Position numbers and translations under genes: made by a program
Shown here: positions 24,009-33,157 of the stretch, in pieces
How positions within the stretch are numbered: position 1 is the stretch's first letter
Layout: each line of letters begins with the position of its first letter
NCBI GenBank assembly: GCA_019054805.1
Contig: JAHQIY010000008.1
Span: 1,473,501 to 1,537,500 of the forward strand
Direction: 5' to 3'
DNA length: 64,000 nucleotides
DNA from: Brachionus manjavacas
Taxonomy: Eukaryota > Rotifera > Eurotatoria > Ploima > Brachionidae
The notes under the pieces: model-generated
What the model was told of the DNA's origin: nothing
Databases searched by the model: none
What the model saw: the letters and a program-made list of their open reading frames with translations, nothing else

Positions 24009-24890
24009 TAGTTCAAAAGCTTTTTTATTAAAATATTATGTATGCGCTATTGTGTTCTAACGCGGCGTTTGTATCAGCAACTGTGCATTCAAATTTGGAA
24101 TATTTTAAATATGCACAATTAAAAAAATAAATTTCGTCTAAAATTCACAAAATTAATAAAACTTTTATTTAAATTTAACGCTTTTTATTTCTACTGTAAT
24201 TTTTTATTAAACCCAAAAAAAAAATCAATAATTGAAAAAAAAAAATTTCTTATAAAACATTTCAACAATTTTTTTCAATTTTTGAATAAATAAATAAAAA
24301 GTGATGAAATCGAATATGCATATTCGAACCGATATTTTAATAAGTTGCTTTTAATAAGTTCTAATGAAAATCAGCTTCAAATATAATTTTTGATTATAAA
24401 TAAATTTGAAAAATATCCTTAAATATTATTTCATTTTAAATTGAATCTTAAAAGGAAATTTGAAAAAATAAAAATTTTAAATCAAAAACTGAATATAATG
24501 AAAATTCGATTTATTAATTGAAAAATAAAAACATTTTTAGAAAAATTTGAATTAAAAAATGTCCAAAAAATAAATTGAATTTTGATGCTAGTCGGATACC
24601 AATATCAATGTCAGATTTTGGTAAGCCATCAAAATTTTTCAGATATTTTCTTGTCCTGACACAAAAATAAGTTGTTCTCAAGGAACTGTCAGTGAGTATA
24701 AAAAATCCTAATGAAAATCTGATAAAAAATGAGATATTTTGACTTATTTTTTTTCTAAAATTTAACAGACTTAATTTTTATGTAAAGAATTCTTATTTAA
24801 AGTATCTAATTTTTCATAAGCCTTTTAATAAATGACTGATAATGTAACTAATAATAAATCATAAGCTATGCACTTATAAAACATATAAAA
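24009..24890. other. AT-rich intergenic region upstream of NDUFB10
   Basis: The first 100 bp, containing CTAACGCGGCGTTTGTATCA near 24057, probably holds the NDUFB10 promoter. The rest is A/T runs with no gene. Confidence 0.35.
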
Positions 24891-24900
24891 AAAAATCATC

Positions 24901-25114
24901 AACACTAGAAAGCCTGAGGGTTTTTTTAAACCCTCTTTTAAATATATAAGCTTGAATAATATATCAAGCTATCTTGGTGGGACTAAATTTGGTCTCGCCT
25001 AGCAGGTCTTGTAAAACTCAAATTTTCTTCTCATTTTTTAAGTTATTTTTATTTATTTCTCTTTAAATTTTAATTTGAAATGTTTGTAATTAAACAGTCG
25101 GGCTTTCCGGTGTT
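24901..25114. mobile_element. short MITE, probably piggyBac-type
   Basis: AACACTAGAAAGCCTGA at 24901-24917 is matched by an inverted AACACCGGAAAGCCCGA at 25114-25098 (14 of 17 identical). Just inside the left end lies the palindrome GAGGGTTTTTTTAAACCCTC. TCAA and TTAG at the two edges may be decayed TTAA sites. The ends resemble those of the piggyBac-like element at 28510-31173 (CACTCAAAGG). No ORF. Confidence 0.5.
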
Positions 25115-25661
25115 AGGAACAAAGGTTTTTTTAATTTTAAATTAATGATTAAATGATAAATTTTTAAAGAATTTTATTCAAATTTTGATATTTTTAATTT
25201 TTTAGTTGATTTTAATTTAAGTTCAAATTCATTTTCAAAGTTCGAATTTCGATTTAAAAACAGGTGGTTTTCGAATTTAATTTCAAAAGTAAAAATAGAT
25301 CAAATTTAAATTTAAATTCGATTTGACTATTTCAAAAAACTAATTCGATTTCGTCCCTTTAACCTTTATCCGTCGAAAATAGAAAAAATAACGTTGGTGA
25401 CGAAAATGGGTCATTTTTGACCCAGAAAAAAAAAATTATTTGTGTTTTAAAATACTTTTATTTAAAAAAAAAATTATTATACAAGTTTAAAAAAATAAAA
25501 AAATGATAAAAGCTAAAATTATTATTTGTAAAACACAATTTTCACAGATAATAGTATTCATTTTTTCTAGATGATCTTTACAGACAAAGTTTGCGCATTG
25601 GCAACAAGTTGTTGAGCTTTTGTTATCTCGCTTTTTTATCATTTCCGTTTTGGCACATAAA

Positions 25662-26308
25662 GCATTTATTTATTTGTTTTCTGTACCGAGCTAAAGCTCC
25701 TTCAGAATAAATTAAAAATAAAAAATTAAAATAAAAATAAAAATAAAATTAAAGTTAATAAAATTAGATAAAAAAAAAAGAATCAAAATAGAGTAAATAA
25801 GCTAAAAAAAATTAAAGTTGAAAAGACATAAATTGGAAAAGATTGTTTCATGTGGCACATGTTTAAATAGTTCAAGTTTCAGGAAAAAAGAAGAAATAGT
25901 AAGGTAGCAATTACACAATGGAGTTGGGTATTCAATATATCTTGATTCGAAACCTTCTTTGTATTCTTTCACCAGTCTTTCAACCATTGGAATAGAATGA
26001 CTCAGTCCTGTCCCAACATATTTCTCGCTCAACTCAAAAAGACGATTCGAGACTGTTAGTAATTTTAGTTTATTAAAAGCTTCATGTTGCACGATGTTGG
26101 AGGGAGTATCATATTTTAACTTAAGAATAGATCCGACTGCTGTATTCTGAATTGCTTGTAGTTTTTTGATATTATTTTCTGAAAATGAATTCAAGCAAGG
26201 AAAAGAATAGTCTAAAATCGACCCGACTAAAGATTTATATAAATTTCCTAGTGTGTTTTGATTGAGACCCCATTTTTTGTTTGACAATATCTTAATAATA
26301 TTTAGCAT
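25662..26308 (-). mobile_element. 5'-truncated LINE inside piggyBac
   Basis: It starts with the family 3' end (AAAT-type tail, then the complement of CTGAAGGAGCTTTAGCTCGG) and encodes on the minus strand the RT C-terminal region from MLNIIKILSNKKWGLNQNTL to the end. AGCAT flanks both sides (25657-25661 and about 26304-26308), possibly a 5-bp target duplication. The C-terminal 168 residues are open. Confidence 0.75.
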
Positions 26309-26562
26309 CTTCTGAATTTAGTTTAAATGTAGCTGAGCGAGGAATTCGATGCTGCATTTCACCGATAGAAGTTGGATCATTTTCTTCGGAAGAAGAATCT
26401 TACGAAGTTTCGAAACCACAAACCAACCCTTCTAATGACGGCTGAACATAATCGAATTCATCATCACTTATTTGTTCTAATTCGTTGTTCAGTTCAGGTG
26501 AATAATTAATAAAATTAAATTCATAAAAACTCATTTTTTTTAAATTGATTGAATCAATTATT

Positions 26563-26800
26563 TCATTATTTATTTATTTGTATATCTGTACCGTGCTAAA
26601 GCTCCTTCAGATTAAATTTGAAAAAAAAAAGAAAATTAAAAAAATAAAGATACAGTTAAATAAAATAAAATATAAAAAATAACAAAAAAATAAAGCTTAA
26701 TGATATAAATTAAAAATTAGATAAATATTAAAATCAAAATAAGATAAATGTTGATAGAGAGTAACAGAATACATATTTTTAAATATTTGGATCGTTTTTT
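26563..26800 (-). mobile_element. LINE 3' UTR fragment
   Basis: Begins with the tail ATTTATTTATTTGTATATCTG and continues as the 3' UTR of the abundant LINE (complement of CTGAAGGAGCTTTAGCACGG). It carries no coding sequence and lies within the right part of the piggyBac element. Confidence 0.6.
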
Positions 26801-27251
26801 TCGGAAGAAATTTTTTTTCTGAGAAATTCGTTAATTTGAAAACAATCCTTCAATTATCAACAACATATTTAGGATGAAAAGTAAAGCGGTTTTTTCTAAG
26901 ATTCTAAAAAAGGGATAAGAAATTTATCAAATGAAAACTAATTGTTTGATTTGTAAAAGTAAAGCTACTGTGTATTTATTTCAAATAAGATTTGTCAATT
27001 AAAAAAACGATAGAAAAAAAAAATTTGCTTGACCCAGTTTTCGACAGATAAGGGTTAAATGAATCAAAATCAATATCAATTCATAACATGATCGGTCCAA
27101 GACTTTTTCTTAGCACGATCCCAAATTTTTATAATTATTATAATCTATAATTTTATACGTATACAATTATGTATATGGCATACATAATTTGTATATTTTT
27201 TAATTATAAAAATCGATTTCTATCCCAAAACGGAACAAAATTTAATTAGCA

Positions 27252-27926
27252 ATGACCAAACTGTTCAAAGACATACCAAAGCATCTTAGTCTTAGAGAAA
27301 AAGTGGAGATTTTGACCCAGCGGCACGAGAACAATTACTTCATTGACATCGAGCCGGATGAGATGGGCGAAGAGCTGAGCGAGTTTGTGCGACCAGTGTG
27401 CAAGGTGAGCAAAAAAGCCCTGGACTCATGTGTCACCAGAGACATCAGAGCCAAGATCAAAAAAATCCACTGGGTTGTCAACCGCGATGATGAGTTCACA
27501 CACGATTTTAAAGAAAAGCTTAGCACCAACTTTTTTTCATCTATGAATGAAGTTTTTCGCGAGTCGTCCAAGATCTACAGTAAATACTGTGACCAGTACA
27601 TGTCCTCCAAGGCAACTGTGTCGAGTGTAGATGGCAGAAAGGTTTATAAAAGAAAAGCAGCGCACATGTTTGACCAAATGAGCGAGCATGACAACATCGA
27701 GCTCGACTGCAAGGAGAGAATCATCGACGCTGTCATAAAAAATTATGATAAGCTTAAAAAATTGTTTCAACTTTCTAGCGATCAGCTTCAGTCGAAGATA
27801 TCGGACAACCCGGAATCGAGCAGTGCCATCACCTACATTCTGGGCATAGATCAACCCATTGCAGAAAAAGATCGCTTGCTTTTTTTGACAATTTCGACTT
27901 TCTTTGACCTGATCAACGATGCCTAA
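27252..27926 (+). CDS. unknown intronless 224-residue protein
   Basis: A single long ORF, clearly richer in GC than its surroundings and with codon-like third positions, so I regard it as a real gene. The protein is mostly charged and helical, with Lys/Glu-rich segments around residues 75-130 and 140-190. There is no signal peptide and no obvious membrane segment. Cys residues occur at 50, 60, 113 and 153 without a recognisable zinc pattern. AATAAA lies near 28083, about 160 bp past the stop. Lack of introns, where most neighbours have them, allows a retrocopy origin. I do not recognise the family. The opposite-strand ORFs over the same interval are shadows. Confidence 0.7.
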   Translation: MTKLFKDIPKHLSLREKVEILTQRHENNYFIDIEPDEMGEELSEFVRPVCKVSKKALDSCVTRDIRAKIKKIHWVVNRDDEFTHDFKEKLSTNFFSSMNEVFRESSKIYSKYCDQYMSSKATVSSVDGRKVYKRKAAHMFDQMSEHDNIELDCKERIIDAVIKNYDKLKKLFQLSSDQLQSKISDNPESSSAITYILGIDQPIAEKDRLLFLTISTFFDLINDA

Positions 27927-28185
27927 TCAGTTTGAGTTTGTAAAGTTGATTTCAATTTTTTCGCTTCATTTTGAATAATTTTTCAAGACAATTTAGAAAA
28001 GTTTATCGTGTGTCAAATCATCGTTTCTTACCCTAAAATTTTTGAATATAAATTTATTTTGTTTTATTTTTTCAATTTGAAAAATAAAGACCCTTCACGA
28101 TAATCTTTTTTGATTTTATTTATTTTATTTACTATTGTTTTACAAGTAAACAATCCTATAAACGATACGAAAACGAGAATTATCC

Positions 28186-28477
28186 ATAAGATCCTTATAA
28201 TTGTCCCTATTCTATCCTAGTGGATAGTGGGAGGCGCTCATCTCCTTTTCAAGTACCTTTTTGAGCAACGGCTTTGATCTGACACAGAGGCTACAGCATC
28301 GAGATGATCATCTACACCGCAATTATTACCCAGGCGAAACTGGTCCCCCTATTTTTATGATGAAAGTGGTTTAAACATTCACCCTGTTTTGCAGAGATAT
28401 TTTGAAGATTTTTTTCATTTTGAAGAACCCTCTGCTTGCATGGCTAACACGCAAACCATTCGGCTATAAGATCCTTA
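28186..28477 (-). mobile_element. tRNA-derived SINE with target duplications
   Basis: ATAAGATCCTTA at 28186-28197 and 28466-28477 is a 12-bp target duplication. On the minus strand the insert starts AGCCGAATGGTTTGCGTG, a tRNA-like head with A-box similarity and anticodon-like loop GTTAGCC. A GC-richer body follows (CCAGTTTCGCCTGGGTAATA near 28340) and it ends at about 28198 with no poly(A). Length is about 270 bp. The head is shared with 8500-8605, so this is a family. Confidence 0.75.
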
Positions 28478-28664
28478 ATTCTCACAAATTTTTAGCTAAG
28501 TATCGTCAACACTCAAAGGACGGATTTTTTATACCATTTAGGACAGTCGGGTTTATAAAACCCAAAACCTATTTTTTTCCAACTAAACTAAATATTAAAC
28601 ACAAATTACAACTTTTAATGATAATATTTGGGAGTGATTCAACTCAAAATGTTTCATTTTAGCA

Positions 28665-28724
28665 AATTTATACTAGCACAGGTAATTAATTAGCAAGTAT
28701 TAATTACCTGTGCTAGTATAAATT
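28665..28724. repeat. perfect 26-bp hairpin with 8-nt loop
   Basis: The stem arms are 28665-28690 and 28699-28724 and the loop is TAGCAAGT. The arm contains ATACTAGCACAGGTAATTAA. No mismatch was found. It lies in the left end of inner element X. Confidence 0.9.
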
Positions 28725-28939
28725 AAAATAGCAACAATAAAATAGCAATACTGTTTATCAAATATAGCAATAAATAAAAATAAAATCAATCAATTTAGCA
28801 ATTTTTTTACCTGAAAAAAAGAGGAATGGACAAGTCATAGAATTTTTTTTTCATAGAAAACTTAAGTCATAGAAAAAAAATTGATAGAATACCTTTATTA
28901 ATTATTCATAGAAAAAATATTCGTAGAAAAGATTGTCAT

Positions 28940-29505
28940 TAAATTTATTTATTTATTTAATTATTTATTTTTTTTCTGTACCGAGCTAAAGCTCCTTCAG
29001 AATAAATTAAAAATAAAATAAAAAATTAAAATAAAAATAAAATTAAAGTTAATAAAATTAGATAAAAAAAAAAAAGAATCAAAATAGAGTAAATAAGCTA
29101 AAAAAGTTTAAAGTTGAAAAGACATAAATTGGAAAAGATTGTTACATGTGGCACATGTTTAAATAGTTCAAGTTTCAGGAAAAAAAGAAGAAATAGTAAG
29201 GTAGCAATTACACAATGGAGTTGGGTATTCAATATATCTTGATTCGAAACCTTCTTTGTATTCTTTCACCAGTCTTACAACCAATGGAATAGAATGACTC
29301 AGTCCTGTCCCAACATATCTCTCACTCAACTCAAAAAGACGATTCGAGACTGTTAGTAATTTAAGTTTATTAAAAGCTTCATGTTGCACGATGTTGGAGG
29401 GATTATCATATTTTAACTTAAGGATAGATCTTACTGCTGTATTCTGAATTGCTTGTAGTTTTTTGATATTATTTTCTGAAAATGAATTTAAGCAAGGAAA
29501 AGAAT
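28940..29505 (-). mobile_element. 5'-truncated LINE inside element Y
   Basis: The tail ATTTATTTATTTAATTATTT is followed by the complement of the family 3' end and, on the minus strand, by the last part of the RT ORF (a 73-residue open stretch beginning MQHEAFNKLKLLTVSNRLFE, with the upstream part to about 29505 in another frame). It ends abruptly at 29505 in the SFPCLNSFSEN segment. Confidence 0.75.
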
Positions 29506-29591
29506 AAAATTACATAGAATTAATTTAAAGTCAATTGATTAATTTATAAAAAAATAAAATAAAATGTTTATCAATTATCTAATTTTGACAA

Positions 29592-29904
29592 CTAAGCAAC
29601 AATTTTTTTTCTCGACTTATTGATGTTATAGACTTTATCATTGATCAAATTAGCCAATCCACCCAAAAATAAACTCATATTTTCACTTGTATAAGCGTCA
29701 ATTTTACGTTTGAGATCTTGTTCTCTCTTTTCAAAAATCACAAGTTTCTACAGGTTCTTTAAAACAAAGTTGTTCGTCGACTGATTGAAAATCGCCTACT
29801 ACCGTATTCTTTGATTTTATTTTTAACTTAGATGCTGCTAAGTTACTAACATTATAGCTTTTGTTTGATCTAAGACTATTAATAATTGGTGAGTTCACAT
29901 TCAT
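29592..29904 (-). pseudogene. unknown ~103-residue ORF with one frameshift
   Basis: From the ATG at 29904 the frame reads MNVNSPIINSLRSNKSYNVS and continues to ETCDF near 29735. A one-base extra T then shifts it, and the other frame continues EKREQDLKRKIDAYTSEN to NKSRKKIVA and a stop at 29592. The tail is helical and basic. It lies inside inner element Y and is its only coding sequence. It could be a remnant of that element's own protein or a captured host fragment. Family unknown. Confidence 0.4.
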
Positions 29905-30524
29905 TTTACAATTTCAAGTGTTTGCAATATATATTTGAAGTGAGAAAATCATAAAAGAGAAATATTCTATGAAAAAAAAACTACGAGTTAATTTCTATGA
30001 GAATTTTTTTCTATGAAAACATCATTCTATGATTTTTGTCTTCTATGAGTTTACATTCTATGAATATTATTTTCTATGAGATGTCACTTCATCGAAAAAA
30101 AAAAATCTTTGAATTAATAATCTAGAATAAGTGACAAGTTTTCATAGTATTTATCGAAATTTTCTAACGAATAACATTTTTGAATCTCTCTTATTCTTTC
30201 GTCTAATAAAATATAAGTCATTATCTTTATCAAACATAGTGAGATTTTTTAATAATATTGATGATTTTTTTTAAATGAAATAAACTGCTAATAATAATTT
30301 AGCACAAAAGTGATGCTATTTTTTTGTTTGCTAATTTTACATAACAAAGCTGCTATTTTTATCAATATTGCTAAATCAATCATTTTGAATTAAATATGCT
30401 AAATTGAATCGGCTATTTTTTAGTCTGCTAAAATAATACAGAGCCATAATATCTTAATCAGGAAAAAAAATTCCAATGTTAAAATGAGAAATAAGTATAG
30501 AGCCATCAAAAAAAAAGAAAATAT

Positions 30525-30854
30525 TCATACCAAACTTTTAATATAACCTAATCCAAACTTTTCCACTTTAACTAGTTTTGTCAAATGATTTGGGCCAGTT
30601 TCTGGATTATCATTGACTTTTTGAATGGTAGCCTTGATCGCCTCTTCAATGTGCATTTCGACTTCATCCTCTTCGTCTTCCTCTTCATTGTAAACATCTC
30701 CAACGAACTCTACTGAGTCATCATCATCAAGCTCGCTTTCAATTTCATCATTATCATTGAAATAATTATCATCTTGGTCGGAACAAACAGACTGGGTATT
30801 ATCAGCAGTTTTCATTAGCTCTAAAGCTTTTTGGGCTGAAATTCTCTTAAACAT
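30525..30854 (-). pseudogene. piggyBac-like transposase N-terminus
   Basis: 109 residues starting MFKRISAQKALELMK, then very acidic (DDDDSVEFVGD, EEEDEEDEVEM). This basic or hydrophobic start followed by an acidic stretch is typical of the disordered N-terminus of piggyBac transposases, and the ORF lies inside piggyBac-type termini. The DDE domain is not present downstream; elements X and Y are found there instead. A host gene of another family is possible. Confidence 0.45.
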
Positions 30855-31177
30855 GATTAATTTTCTAAATTTTAGTATTTAATAATCAAATTTAGATTAA
30901 AATTTTTATTTTATTGCAAAAATTTAAATTAAAACACATTTTAATGCGTCAATACAAGACATTTTTAAAGTCGAGTTTTATAAACCCGATTGTCCTTAAT
31001 GTATATTTTTTTTTTTGCAGAAAAAATTCAACTTTTTTTTTTGATAATCAAAAAATTTTATTAGTTTTTGCTTTAAAAACAATTATTAAAAAGTTGAGGG
31101 CTGCAATCGATTATTTAGATATTTTTAAAAACTATCCTAAAAGGGTTTTATAAACCCGACCGACCTTTGAGTGTTAA

Positions 31178-31900
31178 TTTTTTCTAATTGCAATAAGCTT
31201 TTTATCTTTTCGTTTCGTTACTATGTCGTTATTTTTTATAAATCATTATTGTTAGGATTAAAATGTTTTTTTTGTAATTAAAGTATATTAATAAGCCATC
31301 ATTCACTATTTCAAAAATTCTTTTGGTTAGAGCAAGAAAATTTCTTGTCCTGAATTAGTGTTAAATTAGAATTGAGTCATTTTATTATTTTCAAAGCTTA
31401 TCAAAATGTATTTTTTGGAGAAATAGCTAGACAAGACAAAGTATTATCAAATTATTAGCTTCAATTGTTTATTTTTAAATCGGCTTCGAACATTAGGCAT
31501 TCTATTAAATAGCTTTATTCAATTAAACCGCTAAATTTGCAGTTTTAGCAGTATTTGATAAAAAAATAAATATATTTAAATAAAATTTAAAAAAAGAATT
31601 TTCAATATTTTTTTCAAATTTCCAAATAAAAATTAAACTCATTCTATTTCACTCTCAAATTTAATTTGAAATATGAAAATGCTTGCAATTTAACTTAAAA
31701 TTATTTTTTTTATTTGAGACTGAAAAAATAATTTGAAACATTTAATCTATTTTATTCTGCCTTGTTTAAACTGTTTAAATTTGACTTTTAAAATTTTGAC
31801 TTTAACGATACAAATAACTTTCTTGAGAAATATGGATTATTTGGGTTCTAACACAGATTTTTATCTAGACTCCTTAACTTTGGTTTTAAAATATTTAAAC
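31178..31900. other. AT-rich, no gene
   Basis: A/T runs with no convincing ORF, splice pattern or repeat. Confidence 0.35.
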
Positions 31901-31909
31901 TGAACAATG

Positions 31910-32350
31910 GTCCTATTTTATTAAAAGAAAGTTTAAAAGAAGATGAAATAAGAAACCTTAAATACAATTTAAGAAATAAAAATAATTTAATTGTACCAAA
32001 AACAAAAACAAAGTTTGGAGAGCTAACTTTTTATGATTTTTTTCCAAAATTAATTAATAATTTTGTTATTGATCGTCTATGTTTATCTTTCAATCATTTT
32101 AAAACATCTATTTATAAAAATATAAATATTATTTTTCTTAAATCAATTAAAATTTTTGATAAATTTAAATTGGTTTACAAAAACTTTTACAAATCAATAA
32201 ATTAAATTAATTAAACTTTTCTTTTTTTTAATAATCTTTTTAAATAAAAATTTTGATAAATTGTATTTTAATGAATTATTTATTTTAATTGAAATAAATG
32301 AAGAGTTAATCAGTCTATTCAATAGATAAGGGCACTAGCCTGTTGATTAA
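31910..32350 (+). mobile_element. LINE 3' fragment of another lineage
   Basis: The plus strand encodes a stretch ending at about 32204: LKYNLRNKNNLIVPKTKTKF then GELTFYDFFPKLINNF. The RN-K motif followed by FG..TF.Y..P..IN is the usual C-terminal segment of CR1/Jockey-like RT ORFs. Downstream, GATAAGGGCACTAGCCTGTT near 32325 may be the 3' end. It is unlike the abundant LINE. Confidence 0.5.
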
Positions 32351-33157
32351 CCTTGAAACTTAAACTTAAAAAATTTTGTATTGCAAAATATCAAAATATT
32401 GATTAAGATTTAATTTTGCTTTAGATAAAAATTCATTATTTTTATCCTAATGAAAGATTAAAAAAATGATGTTTGATAAATTTAAAAAAATTGATAAAAA
32501 AAACTTTTTTTTTAACCAAAAACTAAAAATTTTCATTTTGAAATTAACATTTGATCATAAGCTTCAATTTGCATGATAGATGACCCTTCAGAACATTTAA
32601 ATTTTTTGTAATAGATGTTCAGATATGATATTAATACATTTAGAAGATTAAACTTTTTAAATTTTTTCTTAAGTTTTTTTTGCTTCTTTTGGAATTGAAA
32701 AGATTCCGTTATTTCTTTTTGAATTTAAAACGTGAAATCACGTGAAAAACAAGTTTCATAGCATTACAGCAATATATTTTATGTATTAATATTAAATAAA
32801 AAAAATAATAAAAAGGCAATATCTAAAATTAAATTTTTTTTGGTATTTTTATTAAATTTTTTTATCAGAGACAAAAAAAACATCAACGAAATATTAAGTT
32901 TTTTTAGAAATTTAAATGTTAGGATAAGATTCAAAAAAAAATTGCTCGACTTCAATTTTGTCAGATGGTACAAATTTTTCAATTTGCTTGTTTTTGTTTT
33001 TGTCAATTTCACAATCCCTCTTGCTTTTTATGTTGACAAAAAATTAGATTTTCCGGCTGGCTTAATTGTATCTTTGGTTGATCTGTATAAATAAGCTTGG
33101 ACCTGAAATTGATTGTTAAAATTTTAAAAGAATAAGGGATGAAAAGCAAAAAATGAT
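32351..33157. other. AT-rich, one weak ORF
   Basis: An 84-residue plus-strand ORF (32840-33094) has a hydrophobic middle (NLLVFVFVNFTIPLAFYV) and could be a terminal exon of a membrane protein. The opposite strand is also open here. Not supported further. Confidence 0.25.

Larger units (their letters stand above)
25363..27054 (-). mobile_element. piggyBac transposon, internally deleted
   Basis: TTAA target sites lie at 25359-25362 and 27055-27058. The terminal inverted repeats are CCTTTATCCGTCGAAAA (left) and CCCTTATCTGTCGAAAA (right, complement), 15 of 17 identical. Inside, on the minus strand, are an acidic transposase N-terminus (ATG at 26534, with a stop near 26396) and the C-terminal zinc finger at about 25510-25655 (CCQC, VCKDH, ICENC). 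The DDE catalytic core is missing, so this is a deletion derivative. A LINE at 25662-26305 sits exactly between the two surviving parts, and a LINE 3' scrap lies at about 26563-26800. Confidence 0.85.
28829..30085. mobile_element. inner element Y with TCATAGAA/TTCTATGA repeats
   Basis: GACAAGTCATAGAA at 28829-28842 pairs with an inverted GACATCTCATAGAA at 30085-30072. CATAGAA-type repeats (about five) fill 28835-28930 and TTCTATGA-type repeats (about seven) fill 29968-30079. It lies wholly inside element X and contains a LINE copy (about 28940-29505) and one frameshifted ORF (29592-29904). Confidence 0.55.
28656..30434. mobile_element. inner element X with TAGCA/TGCTA subterminal repeats
   Basis: ATTTTAGCA at 28656-28664 is mirrored by TGCTAAAAT at 30426-30434. 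Repeats of TAGCAA fill 28656-28803 (at least six), and the complementary TGCTA repeats fill 30285-30434 (at least seven). A perfect 26-bp stem lies in the left end. This is the usual structure of a DNA transposon with subterminal transposase-binding repeats. No transposase is visible. Confidence 0.55.
28510..31173 (-). mobile_element. piggyBac-like element hosting nested insertions
   Basis: The ends are CACTCAAAGGACGG (left) and its inverted partner CACTCAAAGGTCGG (right), bordered by TCAA (28506-28509, presumably decayed TTAA) and TTAA (31174-31177). GTCGGGTTTATAAAACCC-type subterminal repeats lie inside both ends (near 28547, 30975 and 31145). The only transposase part left is an acidic N-terminus at 30525-30854. 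The interior is occupied by other elements described separately. Confidence 0.7.

Noticed and set aside
27335..27854. Two minus-strand ORFs over the 224-residue gene
   Set aside because: Shadows of the longer, better-composed plus-strand ORF.
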